Counted from the first letter of the stretch, positions 10,344 through 20,499 are shown. The stretch: 64,000 nucleotides of DNA from Choristoneura fumiferana (GCF_025370935.1 NC_133479.1:18944113-19008112); one strand, 5' to 3'. Notes: generated from the letters alone by a model not told the origin. Made by a program: numbers and translations.

Positions 10344-10548
10344 TACCACGGCGTCCCACGCAGATGCGCCCCAGACGCACGCGCATCGGATTATCTCAGC
10401 AAAACAATGGCTTCGCCACTTCGCTTCGTACCTTGCGCAAGATACTTTGACGTCTCGGAATTAGAACGCTTTGATTAATTCGAGCGCCAAATTTGGCGAG
10501 TTCGTTAATTTTTTAAAGCACAGCTGAAGAAGCTGCATCGTGTACCTA

Positions 10549-10664
10549 CAGTCAAGTGCAAAAATATTCAAAAATATGTGACCACGCCCTTATTACGTCG
10601 GAGTAAGAGTCCGTGGTATATATTGTTGAAACTTTAAATAAGTACGTATTTTTGCACTTTACTG
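10549..10664. mobile_element. Family I-like palindromic MITE (116 bp, TA-flanked)
   Basis: CAGTCAAGTGCAAAAATA at the left is complementary to TATTTTTGCACTTTACTG at the right end, with TA on both flanks. Internal arms (ATGTGACCACG/GTCCGTGGTATAT) also pair, less perfectly. Confidence 0.7.
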
Positions 10665-10666
10665 TA

Positions 10667-10775
10667 CCTACAAGCAACAGAACCAATATTTGACACAGCT
10701 AAACGCGCATAAATATCTGAAACACCTCTATTTTAGAGTCGGTAAGACGTAAAAGATATTTTGGCTGAGGCAAAT
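10667..10775. mobile_element. Family I-like MITE, degenerate
   Basis: ACCAATATTTGACACAGC, AAACGCGCATAAATATCTGA and TTAGAGTCGGTAAGACGT follow the family layout, but the termini are eroded. It abuts the previous MITE. Confidence 0.45.
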
Positions 10776-10780
10776 CTGTC

Positions 10781-11038
10781 CTTTTTATTCGACTGGATGG
10801 CAAACAAGCAAGTGGGTCTCCTGATGGTAAGAGACACCTGCAACACCAGGGGGATTCCAGATGCGTTGCCAACCTAGAGGCCTAAGATGGGATACCTCAA
10901 GTGCCAGTAATTTCACCGGCTGTCTTACTCTCCACGCCAAAATGCGACAGTGCAAGCACTGCTGCTTCACGGCAGGGTTAGCGAGCAAGATGTTGGTAGC
11001 AATCCGGTCGGACCTTGCACAAGGTCCTAACACCTGCA
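10781..11038 (-). mobile_element. Family A SINE-like retroposon, copy A3
   Basis: Minus-strand copy lacking a short internal piece (the ATCACCACCGCCC segment). Both ends match A2. Confidence 0.8.
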
Positions 11039-11374
11039 TACTGCCTAAAATAACTAATAATAACCTAAATAATAACCTAATGCAGGTGAATGCACCAGGG
11101 TGGAACTATTTTGCTTTAAAGGTGCAGTTGGCATTCCATACAGATGCCAAAGAAGGCATCATGAAATGTACTATTAAATAATAGGTTCCAATAGATAAAT
11201 ACATTTATTTTGTATGGGCAATTGGACACCTGCAATCGTCCATTTTTTTTTCAAAAATGAAATTTTTGTAGGACAAACCAGAAAAACGTAGCAAGCGATA
11301 GTATAAAAGATATCAGGTATATTTTTAACATAAACTTACTTTCTTTTAATGTGCGTTTTACTTACCTCTCTTTT

Positions 11375-11955
11375 CTCAGTCGCTTACTCTTGGCAGAGCA
11401 GTCGTGGTCACGCGAGACGCTCGGTAGCGCTTCACTACCGTGCGCCATTTATCCCTTGCTGAGGCCTGTCTTGCGCATTCGTTGAGGGATTTGTCAGTCA
11501 ACGACTTGATTTGGTCCGTCCATCGCAATGGTGAACGTCCACGTGATCTGCTGCCATTCACCCGGCCCTGCACAACCAGTCGCTCCACGGAGTCCCCCCC
11601 ACGTCGCGTCACATGTCCAAAAAACTGGAGTATTCGGGAGTGCACCGCCGTTGATAACCTCTCGCCGATGCCAAGTTCTTTTAAGATGGAAACATTGGTG
11701 CGGTGCTGTGTCCAGGAGACTCAAAGCAGTCTCCTCCATCACCACATTTCTAAGGCATCAATACGCTTCCGCTCCCTTTCCTTCACCGTCCATGTCTCGG
11801 CCCCGTATAAGAATACTAGTGCTCTTACTAGACGGATTTTGGTGGTCTTGGTTATGTTCCGGTCCCTCCATATTTTAGAAAGCCTGTCCATGGCACACCG
11901 GGTAATCACCATGCGTCGCTTGATCTCGTCTTCGGAACCTCCCTTATACTTACCT
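11375..11955 (-). pseudogene. LINE endonuclease/reverse-transcriptase C-terminal part
   Basis: About 190 codons in one frame with two internal stops. Landmarks in order: IKRRMVITRCAMDRLSKIW, RNITKTTKIRLVRALVF, LYGAETWTVKERERKRIDAL, NVSILKELGIGERLS, VHSRILQFFGHVTRRGGDS, SRSRGRSPLRWTDQIK. This is the thumb and C-terminal part of a non-LTR reverse transcriptase common in moths (RTE-type by resemblance). The two TGA codons near 11728 and 11743 show it is dead. No host function. Confidence 0.85.
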
Positions 11956-11969
11956 ATAGGTACCTAATA

Positions 11970-12346
11970 CCTACCTACAAGCTTTTAAAACTTTAGGTAC
12001 AAGTGACTCGGTGACGATATAAAAAATCCTCGATACTCCTCAATAACATAGCCTTTTATAAGTGTACTTTTTTAAGCGAGTCAGTAGTTTCGCAGTATAT
12101 TGATTACAAACAAACACACAGCCAAGTCTTTTCTCTTTGCAATATTAGTTTATCGCATGATTACATCGAGCATTACTCTTAATACGCGTGCGCGTGGGCA
12201 GCTTGCGAAACTAGCGCCATGAGTCAGATCTTAGGTTAATGAATGAGAAACTCATTTAATTGGTTCACACCTCTTCTATAATTTTTCAATTAAAAACGTC
12301 TTATTTGCATACTTAATTATCGTGGACATAAAATTTCTTATTTTTT
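11970..12346. other. Unassigned sequence
   Basis: No recognised gene or repeat apart from a small GC patch (ATACGCGTGCGCGTGGG) near 12182. Confidence 0.4.
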
Positions 12347-12567
12347 AACCCCCGACGCAAAAAGAGGGGTGTTATAAGTTTTACCGCTATGTGTGTCTAT
12401 CTGTACCAATTTAAATGCGGTTTTTTTAATTGAAAGCAGGTTTTCTTGCGATGATTCTTAGACATGTTTCATCAAAATCGGTTTTGCCGTTTTTGAGATA
12501 TTGAACTTTTTAAGTGACAAAGTCGGGGGTTTTCCAACTTTGTGTTGGTTAGGTTAGGTTAGGTTAT
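12347..12567 (+). repeat. Family B repeat, copy B3
   Basis: Starts CCCCGACGCAAAAAGAGGGG and ends in GGTTAGGTTAGGTTAGGTTA, the longest TTAGG-type run in the window. The GTCTGTCTGTC section is shortened. Confidence 0.7.
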
Positions 12568-12569
12568 CT

Positions 12570-13085
12570 TTTAAGTACCCAACTGGTGAGCAAGATTTGC
12601 TCGAGTAAAACTCGAAAACACTCGTTATTATTACTACACTTCGATTATTACTGCTCCATACTATACTCGTAGCAAAAAGCATAGTTCGTTGCCCTCCGGG
12701 TATGGAACCCTAAAATGCTAGAGATCTATACTTACATCTCCGGATGTTAAATATCTCAAAGTCCTAATTGCACATGCGATATTCCTGTGTATTCAGTGCG
12801 ACTCTGGACAAACAGATCGTCAAGTGTTCTCGCTGCTTCTGTGCACTTAGCTCGAGCTTTTAAATCGTGCATTTGTTCACTAAGCACTAGCTTCTTGCTT
12901 GACGGCGTTGTCTGTAATTTATAAAAAGACATTTGTAACAGCAAACTAAGTGTACCAGCTTAGATATACCTTGCTGTCTTAGAACTTCCGATCATCTTCA
13001 ACCGTTTCCGTAAAACCTAAACATTAATGCCTGCTCAGAATTGATCCTCGTATTTCTGGATTTGATTGAACTAACAAACAATCAC
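12570..13085. other. Unassigned sequence
   Basis: Contains a GGTATGGAACCCTAAAAT fragment near 12700 of the kind found at Q/R repeat ends. The 62-residue minus-strand frame at 12756-12944 has no recognisable motif. Confidence 0.35.
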
Positions 13086-13087
13086 GT

Positions 13088-13260
13088 TTGCTTATCCACG
13101 AACTTGCTATAGCTATACGTCCTTACAACAATTGTGTGTTCATGGAGCTCCTCCAAATGCACACTGTAAGATGTGTTCAACAATCACCACCACCTACACT
13201 GACGCGTTTTGAACTCAACCAGAGTTCCTTCTCAGAGCAACACAACCGTTCACCGTGCTA
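13088..13260 (-). repeat. Family M repeat, copy M1
   Basis: Reverse complement carries the family signature GTTCAAAACGCGTCAGTGTA, a GGTGGTGGTGAT stretch and TACAGTGTGCATTTGGAGGA. Five copies exist in the window; class unknown. Confidence 0.55.
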
Positions 13261-13280
13261 TACATGTTACTTGAATCTAA

Positions 13281-13401
13281 TATATCATGGGACAATTGAC
13301 ACCAATTGACCTAGTCCCATACTAAGCGAAGCTTGTGTTTTGGATACTAGGCAACGGATAAGTATACTTATATAGATAATTATATTAAACGTCCAAGACC
13401 C
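13281..13401 (-). mobile_element. Family F SINE, partial (3' half only)
   Basis: Begins ATATCATGGGACAATTGACA and carries GACCTAGTCCCATACTAAGC, as in full-length F copies. The tRNA-like head is missing. A LINE fragment is inserted directly after it. Confidence 0.7.
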
Positions 13402-13652
13402 GAGACCACTAGTCATCTTCATCATGTCAGCCGAAAGACGTCCACTGCTGGACATAGGCCTCCCCCAAGGCTCTCCACTCAGACCGGTCTTGTGCTTTCC
13501 GCGTCCAACGCGATCCAGCGATCTTAACCAGGTCGTCGCTCCATCTTGTTGGAGGCCTACCGACAGCTCCCGGTCCACGGACGTCATTCAAGACCCTTCT
13601 GACCCCATCGGCCATCAGTCCTGCGAGCACTACCTGTCCTGAGACCACTAGT
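13402..13652 (-). mobile_element. 5'-truncated LINE (RTE-like) insertion with 12-bp target duplication
   Basis: GAGACCACTAGT at 13402-13413 and again at 13641-13652 brackets a 227-bp minus-strand insert. It encodes VLAGLMADGVRRVL, then GRPPTRWSDDLVKIAGSRWT, then WRALGEAYVQQWTSFG and a stop, followed by a short GATGAAGATG tail. This is the cleanest example here of the LINE C-terminus and shows its insertion by target-primed reverse transcription. Confidence 0.85.
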
Positions 13653-13664
13653 ATCTTGGAGAAA

Positions 13665-13835
13665 TTCAAAGTCAAAGTCAAAGTCAAAATATCTTTATTC
13701 AATTTAGGCTATAACAAGCACTTATGAATGTCAAAAAAAATCTACCACCGGTTCGGAAAAACCTCTGTTGAGAAGAATCAGGCAAGAAACTCAACGAGGT
13801 ATATTTTTTTAAACAGATTTACAATATTATTAAAT
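13665..13835 (-). mobile_element. Family H LINE 3' end with (TTTGAC)n tail
   Basis: On the minus strand: TACCTCGTTGAGTTTCTTGC, TCTCAACAGAGG, then ATTGAATAAAGATATTTTGA and three copies of CTTTGA. The hexamer tail after an AATAAA marks a retrotransposon 3' end. Other copies are at 48.8, 49.4 and 59.3 kb. Confidence 0.7.
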
Positions 13836-13839
13836 GATA

Positions 13840-14711
13840 TGTAGGTATACATCACAAGTATTTAACACAACTTTATTTTTAACTAACTTCATTTAACCTG
13901 TAAACGCTCCCTTAATTTTAACGGGAATAAAAAATAACACGGCGTAATGCTATAAACAGATAAGCCTACATTTTCGTATTAGATAGAGCCAGTGCTGTCG
14001 CCGGCGCTCCGACGTTTGTTTGCGGACATAGGAGACCGTTCCGCGAGAGAGGAGCCGGAGTGAACCAACATCCTCTGTTACCTGTATTATAAATACGAAA
14101 GTGTATGTATGTTAGTAACGTAGCTCGGAAACCCTGGACATCGGTGCAAAAAAACAAAATAGTCGTTTGTGCAAAAAGGAAACAATTGTTCTTTTCTAGT
14201 GTTGATTTTAATTCCTGAGTAAGTAGGAGTCTATAATTGAATCACGAGGCAGCAAGTAATATTAGATTACAATACAGAGCGTAGCGTGGGATTCAAACAC
14301 ACAAGATACTAAGAAAATCTGATCTCTTGTGACTTTGCACCAATAGCGAGAACATTATTAGAAGTAAAAACATACAACATACAATAAAACCACATAAATA
14401 TATTCCCAAAACAAATAATATCAAAAATCTAAAATTATAATCTTTAAATGGTTTTACGTAAATAATATAAATTATCTTCAAATAAATTTCAGCCGCCAAT
14501 TGCATTTTTGTGCTTATATTTTTTTATTGTAAACTGGCAGCATTAACATGTGGTACATTGTGTTGTCGATCAGTGCGCACGCGTCACATCTACATACAGA
14601 CGGCGCGGAAAAACCTGGTGCGATGGCTGCCAAGACGCAGTGGCAATAAAAATGAGGACAAATAAGTGTACCTACAGGACTGACGACTAGGAATAAAAAA
14701 ACACAGATTAA
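13840..14711. other. Mostly unassigned AT-rich sequence
   Basis: Includes a short family Y start at about 14085-14125 (TATTATAAATACGAAAGTGT). No gene recognised. The 70-residue minus-strand frame 14293-14505 is hydrophobic by AT bias only. Confidence 0.4.
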
Positions 14712-14852
14712 GGGGCTGTTTCACCATCCATTGATTAGTGTTAACTGACGGTTAAATGTGATGCCGTTTCCGTCTATTCGAACTAAACAAATAGAGACAG
14801 CGTCACATTTAACCGTCAGTTAAAACTAATCAATGGATGGTGAAACAGCCCC
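14712..14852. mobile_element. Family D PIF/Harbinger-like MITE (141 bp)
   Basis: A near-perfect palindrome: GGGGCTGTTTCACCATCCAT at the left, its complement at the right, arms of about 60 bases and a loop around CTATTCGAACTAAACAA. Flanked by TAA on both sides. Three-base TWA duplications and G-rich termini fit PIF/Harbinger elements (established for that superfamily; assignment here is inference). Confidence 0.85.
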
Positions 14853-15120
14853 TAAATAAAAAATATATTTGTTACAGACCTTATAAAAGCGACCCATAGA
14901 ATTATTTGTATAGGTAATACAGAAATTAAAAACTAATGTTTAGTTAAAATATTATAATAAAGGGTATAATATATTTTTGATCCAGCCTATAGTAGTTTCT
15001 ACGCAAAACTTTTTAAAAGTACCCAAAAGTCAATCACCAGTAAAAAAAAATGTAATTTTTCGCAATAAATTTCGCCGTGTTTCTTTGGCAAATGCATGGT
15101 ATGTCAATAATAAACAAATA

Positions 15121-15384
15121 AATAATAAATAAATATCATGGGACATTTGACACCAACTGACCTAGTCCCAAACTAAGCAAAGCTTGTACTATGGATACTA
15201 GGGCAACGGATTAACATACTAATATAGATAAATTCATAGGTACTTAAATACATATTAAACATCCAAGACCCGAGAACAAACATTCGTATTATTCATACAA
15301 ATATCTGCACCGGCCGGGAATCGAACCCGGGACCTCAAGCTTCGTAGTCAGGTTCTCTAACCACTTAGCCATCCGGTCATCGTC
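15121..15384 (-). mobile_element. Family F tRNA-derived SINE, full-length
   Basis: Minus strand: tRNA-like head GATGGCTAAGTGGTTAGAGA with A box, GGTTCGATTCCCGG as B box, body with TTCTCGGGTCTTGG, and an (ATTT)n tail. Internal Pol III promoter boxes are intact enough to be recognised. Confidence 0.85.
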
Positions 15385-15436
15385 GAATATTACATCAGTA
15401 GCACAAAGGTACGCGATTCAGTTTCTTCGACTGTAC

Positions 15437-15505
15437 GTGCCCGGGCTCGATCCTACGACCCTCTGCTTGAGAAACCATAGGTCAAACCTCTAGGCTACCA
15501 CGGCT
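15437..15505 (-). mobile_element. Family C SINE head fragment
   Basis: Only the 5' region remains: GCCGTGGTAGCCTAGAGG, GACCTATGGTTTCTCAAG and CAGAGGGTCGTAGGATCGAG. It sits just beyond the F SINE. Confidence 0.6.
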
Positions 15506-15509
15506 TGCA

Positions 15510-16930
15510 GTTCCAAAAATAAAAGAATAGAAGACCGTGGTAATTTAAAGAAAAACTAAACAATATATCATAAAAAAAACCGTATTATTATCCCGTACCT
15601 ATATCTAAATGCTAATTTAATCCATTACATCAGAATTTGTTTGTATCATACATGGAAGTTTAACAATCAAAGAGCTAGAAACAGCCTTCCAACCTTTGAG
15701 ATAACAATATCTCATCGCTACGATATATATCGTCCCATAGATATATCACCGAGAAATCGAGGTGCTATTTTGAAACGCGCGACACAATCCGTGCGATAAT
15801 CTAACGACCCACTCTTTGATTAATAAGTTTCACAACGCGCTTATTTACCAAATCACTCGAAACCTACACTTTATTGTGTATTCTGCGTAAACCTACACTT
15901 AGTGGCAGTTTAATGGGTACATTTAAATATTTTTAATGATTGTAGCCTGCAAATTTTACTTTAGTTTACCAAGGTAAGATTCTACAGTAACCTTTATTAA
16001 CTACTAACACTAGTATTCATCTGCGGCTTCGCACGCGTAAGTCATAAAATCCAGCACCGTAAACTTACTTTAGGAAAACGGGTTACTTTGATAGAATTAA
16101 AATGGTTATAAAAACGCTAATACTCATAGCTCAATTGAGCAAATGAAGTAAAAAGTTAGGTTATTTATGAAGTTAAGTATTTCACTGCTAAAGATGGTCT
16201 CAAAAATAAGGACATGGCGTAAAAACTGTTTTTCTAAGTAGTCCCTGCATTTTTAATTAACCCCGGTTTACGGCAGTTAAATTTAATTTACGGGATTATA
16301 TCGATTCTTATAGGTTTTTCCAAAAATATATCGTGGTGAAAGTTGCACTAAAATAACTGTACCAATTTCCAGAATTCTAAGCCCAGAAGATTTTATCCCA
16401 TCCTCGAAATGTACAAACATTTTAAAATTGAAAATTTTAATTCCATTTGCAAAAATGTTTAAAAAGTTGCAAATTGAAAATGTTGTTATGCGCTTAATTG
16501 AAATTGGCCACACGTCAGCTAAATTATATTGGATTAATTTAAAAACACTGAATAATTTCAATTCAATTCAATTTAAATACTTTATTACAGACATTGACCA
16601 CAAAATAGTTAATGATTTGTCCAACAGTGTAAACCTTACGAACATAACTGTTATAATCAGTCAGCAATTTGGCAGAACTATTTTTTTAGACAAAAACATA
16701 TTAGATATAATATTTAAATTTGACGGCTTGACAGAAAAATGTCGCAAACACACGAAAGTTGAAAAAGAGTAGAAATAATAGCACATATTTATATCTCAAA
16801 GGTTAAAACAAAAGCCATAGGTTTGACGTCTTCGTTTTGTACTTGGCACACACGGAGTTTTGAATAATTACATTTAGGTATTTTATCTATTTTTTTTAAT
16901 TTTATTTAAATAATACCTACTTATGAACTG
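15510..16930. other. Unassigned, very AT-rich single-copy-like stretch
   Basis: This contains the longest unassigned open frame after the LINE pieces: 16428-16772, plus strand, about 114 codons, read from a TTG. Its predicted protein is rich in I, N, K and F, has no motif I recognise, and an overlapping minus-strand frame of 92 codons exists. Composition alone explains both. A degenerate family Y end (CACTAGTATTCATCTGCGG) is at 16008. Confidence 0.4.
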
Positions 16931-16932
16931 GA

Positions 16933-17219
16933 TCATCAACATCGCAGCTTATTATATACGTCCCGCTGCTGGGCACAGGCCTCCTCTCGGAATGAGAGGG
17001 CTTGGGCAGTAGTTCCCACGAAGTACACGCACCATAGAACTGCTTCGCAGATTTTGCGGGTTTCCATATTATGATGTTTTTCTTCACCGTAAAGCTTGTT
17101 GTGAATTCAAAATGCAATTTCGCACAAGAATATCGAAAAACTTAAAAGTGCAAGCCCGGGTTTGAACCCGCGATCACCTGCTCGAGAGATCATAGATTAA
17201 ACCACTAAGCCGCCACGGT
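16933..17219 (-). mobile_element. Family C tRNA-derived SINE, old copy
   Basis: Minus strand, from GCCGTGG...TAGTGGTTTAATC through GTTCAAACCCGG to GTGCCCAGCAGCGGGACGTA. Many substitutions compared with the copies at 32 and 57 kb indicate an older insertion. Confidence 0.8.
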
Positions 17220-17271
17220 TTACTTAGAACTGTATTATTACAATCTAAACCGCAAGGCGAAAGCTACTTAC

Positions 17272-17395
17272 CTTCAGCATTTGGCATCGAAACGTTACTG
17301 TATCATCCCGACGCCAACGCAAGTGATTCACCGACGCGCTGCGCGGGCGCACCGCACCTGATTCATGTCACGATAATGCCGACTTCATGCTGCAA
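17272..17395 (-). other. Candidate 5' exon with splice donor
   Basis: On the minus strand a GC-rich stretch (CCCGCGCAGCGCGTCGGTG) ends GATGCCAAATGCTGAAG followed by GTAAGTAG, a consensus insect 5' splice site. The last ATG opens MPNAE into the donor; earlier ATGs give only very short frames ended by stops, as in a 5' leader. No promoter motif is certain and no downstream exon was found in the window. It could equally be a chance donor in a CpG-rich patch. Confidence 0.3.
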
Positions 17396-17597
17396 AGATT
17401 ATATCAAATACGTTACCTATTTAGACTAGAGTCAACCCGTGATTGCGCTCGCGTAAATCAGATCTATCATTACCATCAGAAAACGTCCACTGATAAAATA
17501 CACCTCCCCCTTTTAGACCCCCCACAATGGACGACAACTCACAACCAGCATCCATTGGTTGCCTTGAAGTACCTAACTGGCACTATACTTATACACT

Positions 17598-17769
17598 GAC
17601 GCAAAAAGTGGGGTGTTATAAGTTTGACCGCTATGTGTGTCTGTCTGTCTCTCTATGTCTGTCTGTGGCACCGTAGTTTTTAAACGGGTGGACCGATTTG
17701 AATGCGTTTTTGAGATATTGAACTTTGAATTGACAAAGAGTTTTCCAACTTTTTGTTAGTTAGGTTAGC
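17598..17769 (+). repeat. Family B repeat, copy B4 (internal deletion)
   Basis: CGCAAAAAGTGGGGTGTTAT, GTCTGTCTGTC and GATATTGAACTTTGAA are kept; the AGACATGTTTCATCAAAATC segment is deleted. Confidence 0.65.
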
Positions 17770-17777
17770 ATTTCATA

Positions 17778-17838
17778 TCATCATCATCATCATCACCTCA
17801 GCCGTAGGACGTCCAGTGTTGGACATAGGCCTCCCCAC
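17778..17838 (-). mobile_element. LINE 3' end fragment with (GAT)n tail
   Basis: Reverse complement reads GGGGAGGCCTATGTCCAACA, CTGGACGTCCTACGGCTGAG and then (GATGAT)n: the stop-proximal end of the GEAYxQQW LINE. Confidence 0.6.
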
Positions 17839-17849
17839 AATAGCATTAG

Positions 17850-18900
17850 ATATAGGGTAAACAATTGTGACAAGTTGTTTTATTGAAAAACGTTTTTAAT
17901 AGTGGTTTCGTATTTAATAGTGGCATATATAACTCATCAGGGCGCCCCAAGATACAGGCACTGCCTAGTTTGGGGCCCGCTGACACTGTATTTAAAGTTA
18001 CACTGTTTCTAATCAATAAAAACTTTTCATTTCATTTCATATTTTGCTGGTCAATGTTTAACTTCAGTTTATTTTCTTAAGTTTTTTGTATTGTACCGTT
18101 TTTTGCCCAAATAAACATTAAACATCAAAAATACAGTACCTAACCATTACTGATACCAAACTAATGTAAATTATCCTATTTATGTCATTGCTATTGTTAC
18201 ATATTTCCTGTGACTTATTTTTAAAAAGTATTTTTCAATAAAAAGACACGTCAAGATCGCTTACCTACCTTCTTTCTAATCCTAAGTATACTAAACTACT
18301 AAATATTGTCTGCTTCAAAGAGATTTCGGTAATATAATTGGTCAGTTTTATTTTTAAGTACTTTTAGTTCCGGAAAATTAGGTACAACGACGAGCGAAGC
18401 AAGGAAGAGTTTTAAATACAATTTACGAGCATAACGCGCGAGTCGAGCGAAGCGAGCACGCAGCTGGAGCAGCCGGCGATGCGACATCTACTTAATTAAG
18501 TTAGAAATAATTAGCCCCTACCAGTGTTGATTATGTAAATCACTTACAGTTATTTTATTTTTTTATGTTGACATATTGTTTATTATGATGCTTAGTAATT
18601 GGATAGTGCAAGGATTTCAATTTAATAATGTATGAGAATGATTATAATTACTTTAGATCTTGGATAGTCGTTAAGATAAATTATATGTCATATTGACATG
18701 TTACAGAGAAACCTGTAACACACTTTTTATTACTTGGGTAAATGAAAAAACACGGAAAAAGGTGTGTTTTTAATACACTGTAAAATGCTATTTTATAATA
18801 AAACAAATCTTCACTTTTTCAAGTTCAACAAGGGCTCCCCAGCCAGTTTCTTAGTATTTCACAGGGTAAAAGTAATAAGACAAGCTAGCTAATAAATTAT
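17850..18900. other. Unassigned AT-rich sequence
   Basis: No gene recognised. A TTTCATTTCATTTCAT microsatellite lies near 18029, an AATAAA near 18110, and a small GC patch (CGCGCGAGTCGAGCGAAGCG) near 18435. Confidence 0.4.
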
Positions 18901-18904
18901 GAAA

Positions 18905-19198
18905 CGATGAATGGTACAATACGGCTGCGGCCCCCAGTCCCTGGCGGCTCCTCTATCCCTGGCCTTGGTAGAGGGCCAGGTAACGGAGAAGCAGGGGCTG
19001 CGAGACATCCCCGCTACCATCCCCACCGGACATTGGCCCTGGCTACGCACAACATCGAGGAAGCGTTGGCAGGCCTCCCACTAGGTGGGCTGACGACATC
19101 GTGAGAATTGCGGGCAACCGGAGGATGCAAGTGGCGAGTTGTCGTTCATTGTGACGTTCTAAGAGGGATGCCTTTGTTCAGCAGTGGACGTCTTCTAG
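18905..19198 (+). pseudogene. LINE (RTE-like) C-terminal remnant
   Basis: After frameshifts it reads RWADDIVRIAGN, RRMQVASCRS, and AFVQQWTSSS with a stop. It matches the 13.4-kb LINE end. The upstream part is scrambled and the frame is broken. A second element begins at its tail in the opposite orientation. Confidence 0.6.
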
Positions 19199-19199
19199 C

Positions 19200-19535
19200 T
19201 GACAATAATAATAAATTCATTTATTTCGGGCAACTTGGCCCATAACAATAAATACCTTAAACATACAAATTTATAATCAATAATATTTAAAACTAAATTG
19301 GTGACAAAACGGCGTGACCCCGTTGAGTCACCGTCCCCGACGTCGCTATCATCTGCGCCATGGTGCCCCGGAACCGCCGGAACACGACGTCTTCCGGCCA
19401 GAAGGCAGCACTCGCGATGGTCCCCATCAGCAGCCGCGGCACGCGCACCACAAACGAGCTGAAGTGAACGTAGTGACGCTACTGCAGCTGGAACACGCTC
19501 AGCGTGTATCCGCTCTTCCGGCGGAGGTACAGTAC
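19200..19535 (-). pseudogene. LINE ORF1-like C-terminus with 3' UTR and poly(A) signal
   Basis: The minus frame reads YLRRKSGYTLSVFQLQ, a stop, HYVHFSSFVVRVPRLL, then FWPEDVVFRRFRG and later a stop. The pattern SSF.V.VP...........FWP.GV..RRFRG is that of ORF1-type (gag-like) proteins of insect LINEs. A UTR of about 110 bases follows directly with AATAAATGAATTTATTATTA. No reverse transcriptase lies between, so the insert is either ORF1-only or internally deleted. Confidence 0.55.
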
Positions 19536-19861
19536 AGCTCACGTAAAAAGAGCGCTGGGTCACAGTGGAGGGTATGTGTTTGCGCAGGGGTACCGTCGCG
19601 CACGAAAATACTCACTATAATATTGTATAATCATTTCATGTTTATTATAGAACAATATTAGCTATTTTAATAGTAGAGTTTCTATTTTATTTTTATATTT
19701 ACAAAACACATAAACGAAATTTATATCGCTCATTAATTTGTTTGTCAATTTATCTATAGTCGGCAATTCTTTTTGAGTAATATGAAAATTGTGGATAGGT
19801 CGTTTAAAGACCGACCTTGATCAAAAGTATCAATGTCTGTTATGGGTTTATTTTTTACCCT

Positions 19862-20047
19862 TTAATTTTTTCCGGGTGTGCGAAAAACAGCTACAAATTC
19901 CGAACTTTTTGCGTTTTTAACAATTCGTCTCACTGTAGCCACGGAAGTTTTAGTTGCCTCAGCAGTCCGTTGCAAACATTGTTTTAAATTTGTTGCGGCA
20001 CCACTATCAGCTTGTTTTTTCATGAAATAATAAACATCATAGATCAT
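19862..20047 (-). pseudogene. Tc1/mariner-superfamily transposase N-terminal (helix-turn-helix) remnant
   Basis: Encodes 61 residues containing IYDVYYFMKKQADSG, TAEATKTSVATVRRIVKN and FRTPGKN. The layout (helix, TA.A..TS..TVRRI recognition helix, then a TPGK linker) is that of the DNA-binding domain of insect Tc1/mariner-like transposases. The DDE catalytic domain is absent: a stop follows the linker. It could also be a domesticated or MITE-embedded fragment; I see no support for that. Confidence 0.5.
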
Positions 20048-20099
20048 TTACCGTTCCTTTCTATGCCAAACCATCGTGCTAAACACTTTGTGCGCGAAA

Positions 20100-20340
20100 C
20101 TGTACTTTGGGAGCGAAAGGAGCGTGGACTCGATGCGGAAAGCAAAGGTCGACTGCCGAACCAATAGCACGACGGCACAGCCAAGCGGCGCGTGTCCCCT
20201 CCCCGCGCCTCACGGCTTTCCACCCGTTTGGTCGGTTAATTGCTCACTGCGCAGGTATATCAGACGCGACACATACAGTGCCGTATTCGGCGTGGCCGCC
20301 CTCAGCCCGGAGCCTGATGCCGGACGTCAATATTATGACA
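20100..20340. other. GC-rich patch of unknown role
   Basis: CpG-rich block (GCGGCGCGTGTCCCCTCCCC, GGCGTGGCCGCCCTCAGCCC) with overlapping open frames on the plus strand that have no recognisable protein similarity. It could be a promoter-like region or a retroelement leader; undecided. Confidence 0.25.
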
Positions 20341-20499
20341 TTAACATTTGGCATAACAGCAAGTATATCGTGCTACTCGAATAGACAGACGCCCTTCACC
20401 TGGATATGATAATGTATTAGTCATGAACCCACCGATAATGGCGTTCGGTGAAACACATGTCGTATTGTTCGATATTATAATCAGCAATTGGAATATTAA

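Noticed and set aside
10861..11181. Open frame of 106 codons
   Set aside because: It is an antisense reading of family A, present wherever that repeat occurs.
11440..11967. Open frame of 175 codons on the plus strand, the longest in the window
   Set aside because: It is the antisense shadow of the LINE reverse-transcriptase remnant, whose minus-strand translation has recognisable motifs.
16428..16772. AT-rich frame of about 114 codons as a host gene
   Set aside because: No motif, starts from TTG, overlaps an equally long opposite frame, and residue use follows base composition.
19314..19661. Plus-strand frame of 115 codons
   Set aside because: Antisense to the ORF1-like LINE remnant; GC-rich composition keeps it open.
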